Source of the DNA: JBLHKE01 sp047619485
GTDB taxonomy: Bacteria; Verrucomicrobiota; Verrucomicrobiia; Verrucomicrobiales; DEV007
Assembly (NCBI GenBank): GCA_047619485.1
Contig: JBLHKE010000440.1
Location: 1-6,678, forward strand
Reading direction: 5' to 3'
DNA: 6,678 nucleotides
Made by a program: the position numbers and the translations under genes. Under the pieces are notes generated by a model, which had not been told where the DNA came from, did not search any database, and saw only the letters and a list, made by a program, of their open reading frames with translations. This document shows, one piece after another, positions 6,447 to 6,678 of the stretch; position 1 is the stretch's first letter; each line of letters starts with the position of its first letter.

Positions 6447-6464
6447 GGCACTCTCCTGAGTGCC
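6447..6464. repeat. Perfect hairpin, 7-bp stem with 4-base loop
   Basis: GGCACTC and GAGTGCC pair around the loop TCCT. A competing partner lies upstream: TGGCAC at 6432-6437 can pair with GTGCCA at 6460-6465, excluding the local hairpin. The HpaI-type palindrome GTTAAC (6441-6446) directly abuts it. Confidence 0.6.
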
Positions 6465-6525
6465 AGCCGGTTGGATCTCTCGGGATCGGGATGGCATCCG
6501 GCATCGGTCGATGTCGTCGCGGTAA

Positions 6526-6545
6526 AACGAACGCCTCCGTTCGTT
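6526..6545. repeat. Perfect hairpin, 8-bp stem with 4-base loop
   Basis: AACGAACG and CGTTCGTT pair around the loop CCTC. The size and loop length match the hairpin at 6447-6464, and the pyrimidine-rich loops (TCCT, CCTC) are alike, suggesting a paired repeat unit of the REP/BIME kind. The family cannot be confirmed from one copy. Confidence 0.6.
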
Positions 6546-6569
6546 CGGATCGAGCGGAGCGATGATCCG
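6546..6569. repeat. Inverted repeat, 6-bp stem with 12-base loop
   Basis: CGGATC (6546-6551) pairs with GATCCG (6564-6569). An alternative inner pairing, ATCG (6549-6552) with CGAT (6560-6563), is also possible. It directly abuts the hairpin ending at 6545, so the two could stack. Confidence 0.45.
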
Positions 6570-6678
6570 CGAGCGTCCCTGTGCGCGATAGCCGCAACGT
6601 TCCATCAGTTCGAACCCTCTCCCGCTCGCAGGCTCCCCAGGCAAAGTGCGTCGTTCGAGGTGATCGTTTTCTGTTGGC

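Larger units (their letters stand above)
6415..6678. other. Palindrome-rich non-coding segment at the window end
   Basis: No convincing gene is present on either strand. The open frame across it on the minus strand (6237-6644) overlaps the mutase remnant out of frame and has arginine-rich, unstructured composition. Besides the hairpins listed separately, it contains a tandem CGGGAT pair (6481-6492), a repeated GGCATC (6494-6499 and 6500-6505), the dyad CATCG-GT-CGATG (6502-6513) and a distant 7-bp pairing GCGAGCG (6569-6575) with CGCTCGC (6623-6629). This density resembles intergenic repeat elements rather than coding DNA. Confidence 0.5.

Noticed and set aside
6605..6625. AGTTCGAACC resembles the T-arm of a tRNA, possibly a tRNA 3' end used as an attachment site.
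   Set aside because: The flanking bases do not form the required 5-bp T stem on either strand, and no anticodon or acceptor arm lies nearby.
6237..6644. 135-codon open frame on the minus strand over the right end.
   Set aside because: It overlaps the recognisable mutase frame out of phase, is arginine/serine rich without motifs, and crosses the hairpin cluster.

Overview
The window looks like chromosomal DNA from a moderately GC-rich, Gram-negative-type bacterium. Protein style points to the Verrucomicrobiota/PVC group: proteins with long charged tails, a lone secreted TPM-domain protein, a GspG-like domain outside a pilin gene, and weak Shine-Dalgarno signals with TTG/GTG starts. That placement is an inference from recognition, not a computed result. 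No phage, CRISPR array, tRNA or rRNA gene was seen.

Layout. (1) 55-1379, plus strand: an A-type iron-sulfur carrier (IscA/ErpA/HesB family), followed after 5 bases by a single-pass membrane protein of unknown function. (2) 1423-3291, minus strand: uppP (undecaprenyl-diphosphatase), then 39 bases downstream a secreted M23 metallopeptidase with a very basic C-terminal tail. Together they form a likely cell-wall transcription unit. (3) 3437-4063, plus strand: a DUF2062 membrane protein, divergent from uppP across 145 bases. (4) 4044-4817, minus strand: a secreted, membrane-tethered TPM-domain protein whose 3' end overlaps the DUF2062 gene by 20 bases. (5) 4931-6001, plus strand: a secreted two-part protein whose last third is a GspG (major pseudopilin) globular domain, but which lacks the pilin N-terminal helix. 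(6) 6154-6411, minus strand: only the C-terminal phosphate-binding domain of a phosphohexomutase. It is cut off at its 5' side by an in-frame stop, next to about 265 bases of palindrome-rich, apparently non-coding DNA running to the window end.

How the parts relate. The central genes are all envelope related: lipid-carrier recycling (UppP), peptidoglycan cleavage (M23) and inner-membrane or periplasmic proteins of poorly known role (DUF2062, TPM). The least ordinary parts are at the right: the pseudopilin-domain fusion, and the junction between the mutase remnant and the hairpin cluster, which looks like a rearrangement or repeat-insertion scar (or an assembly edge).
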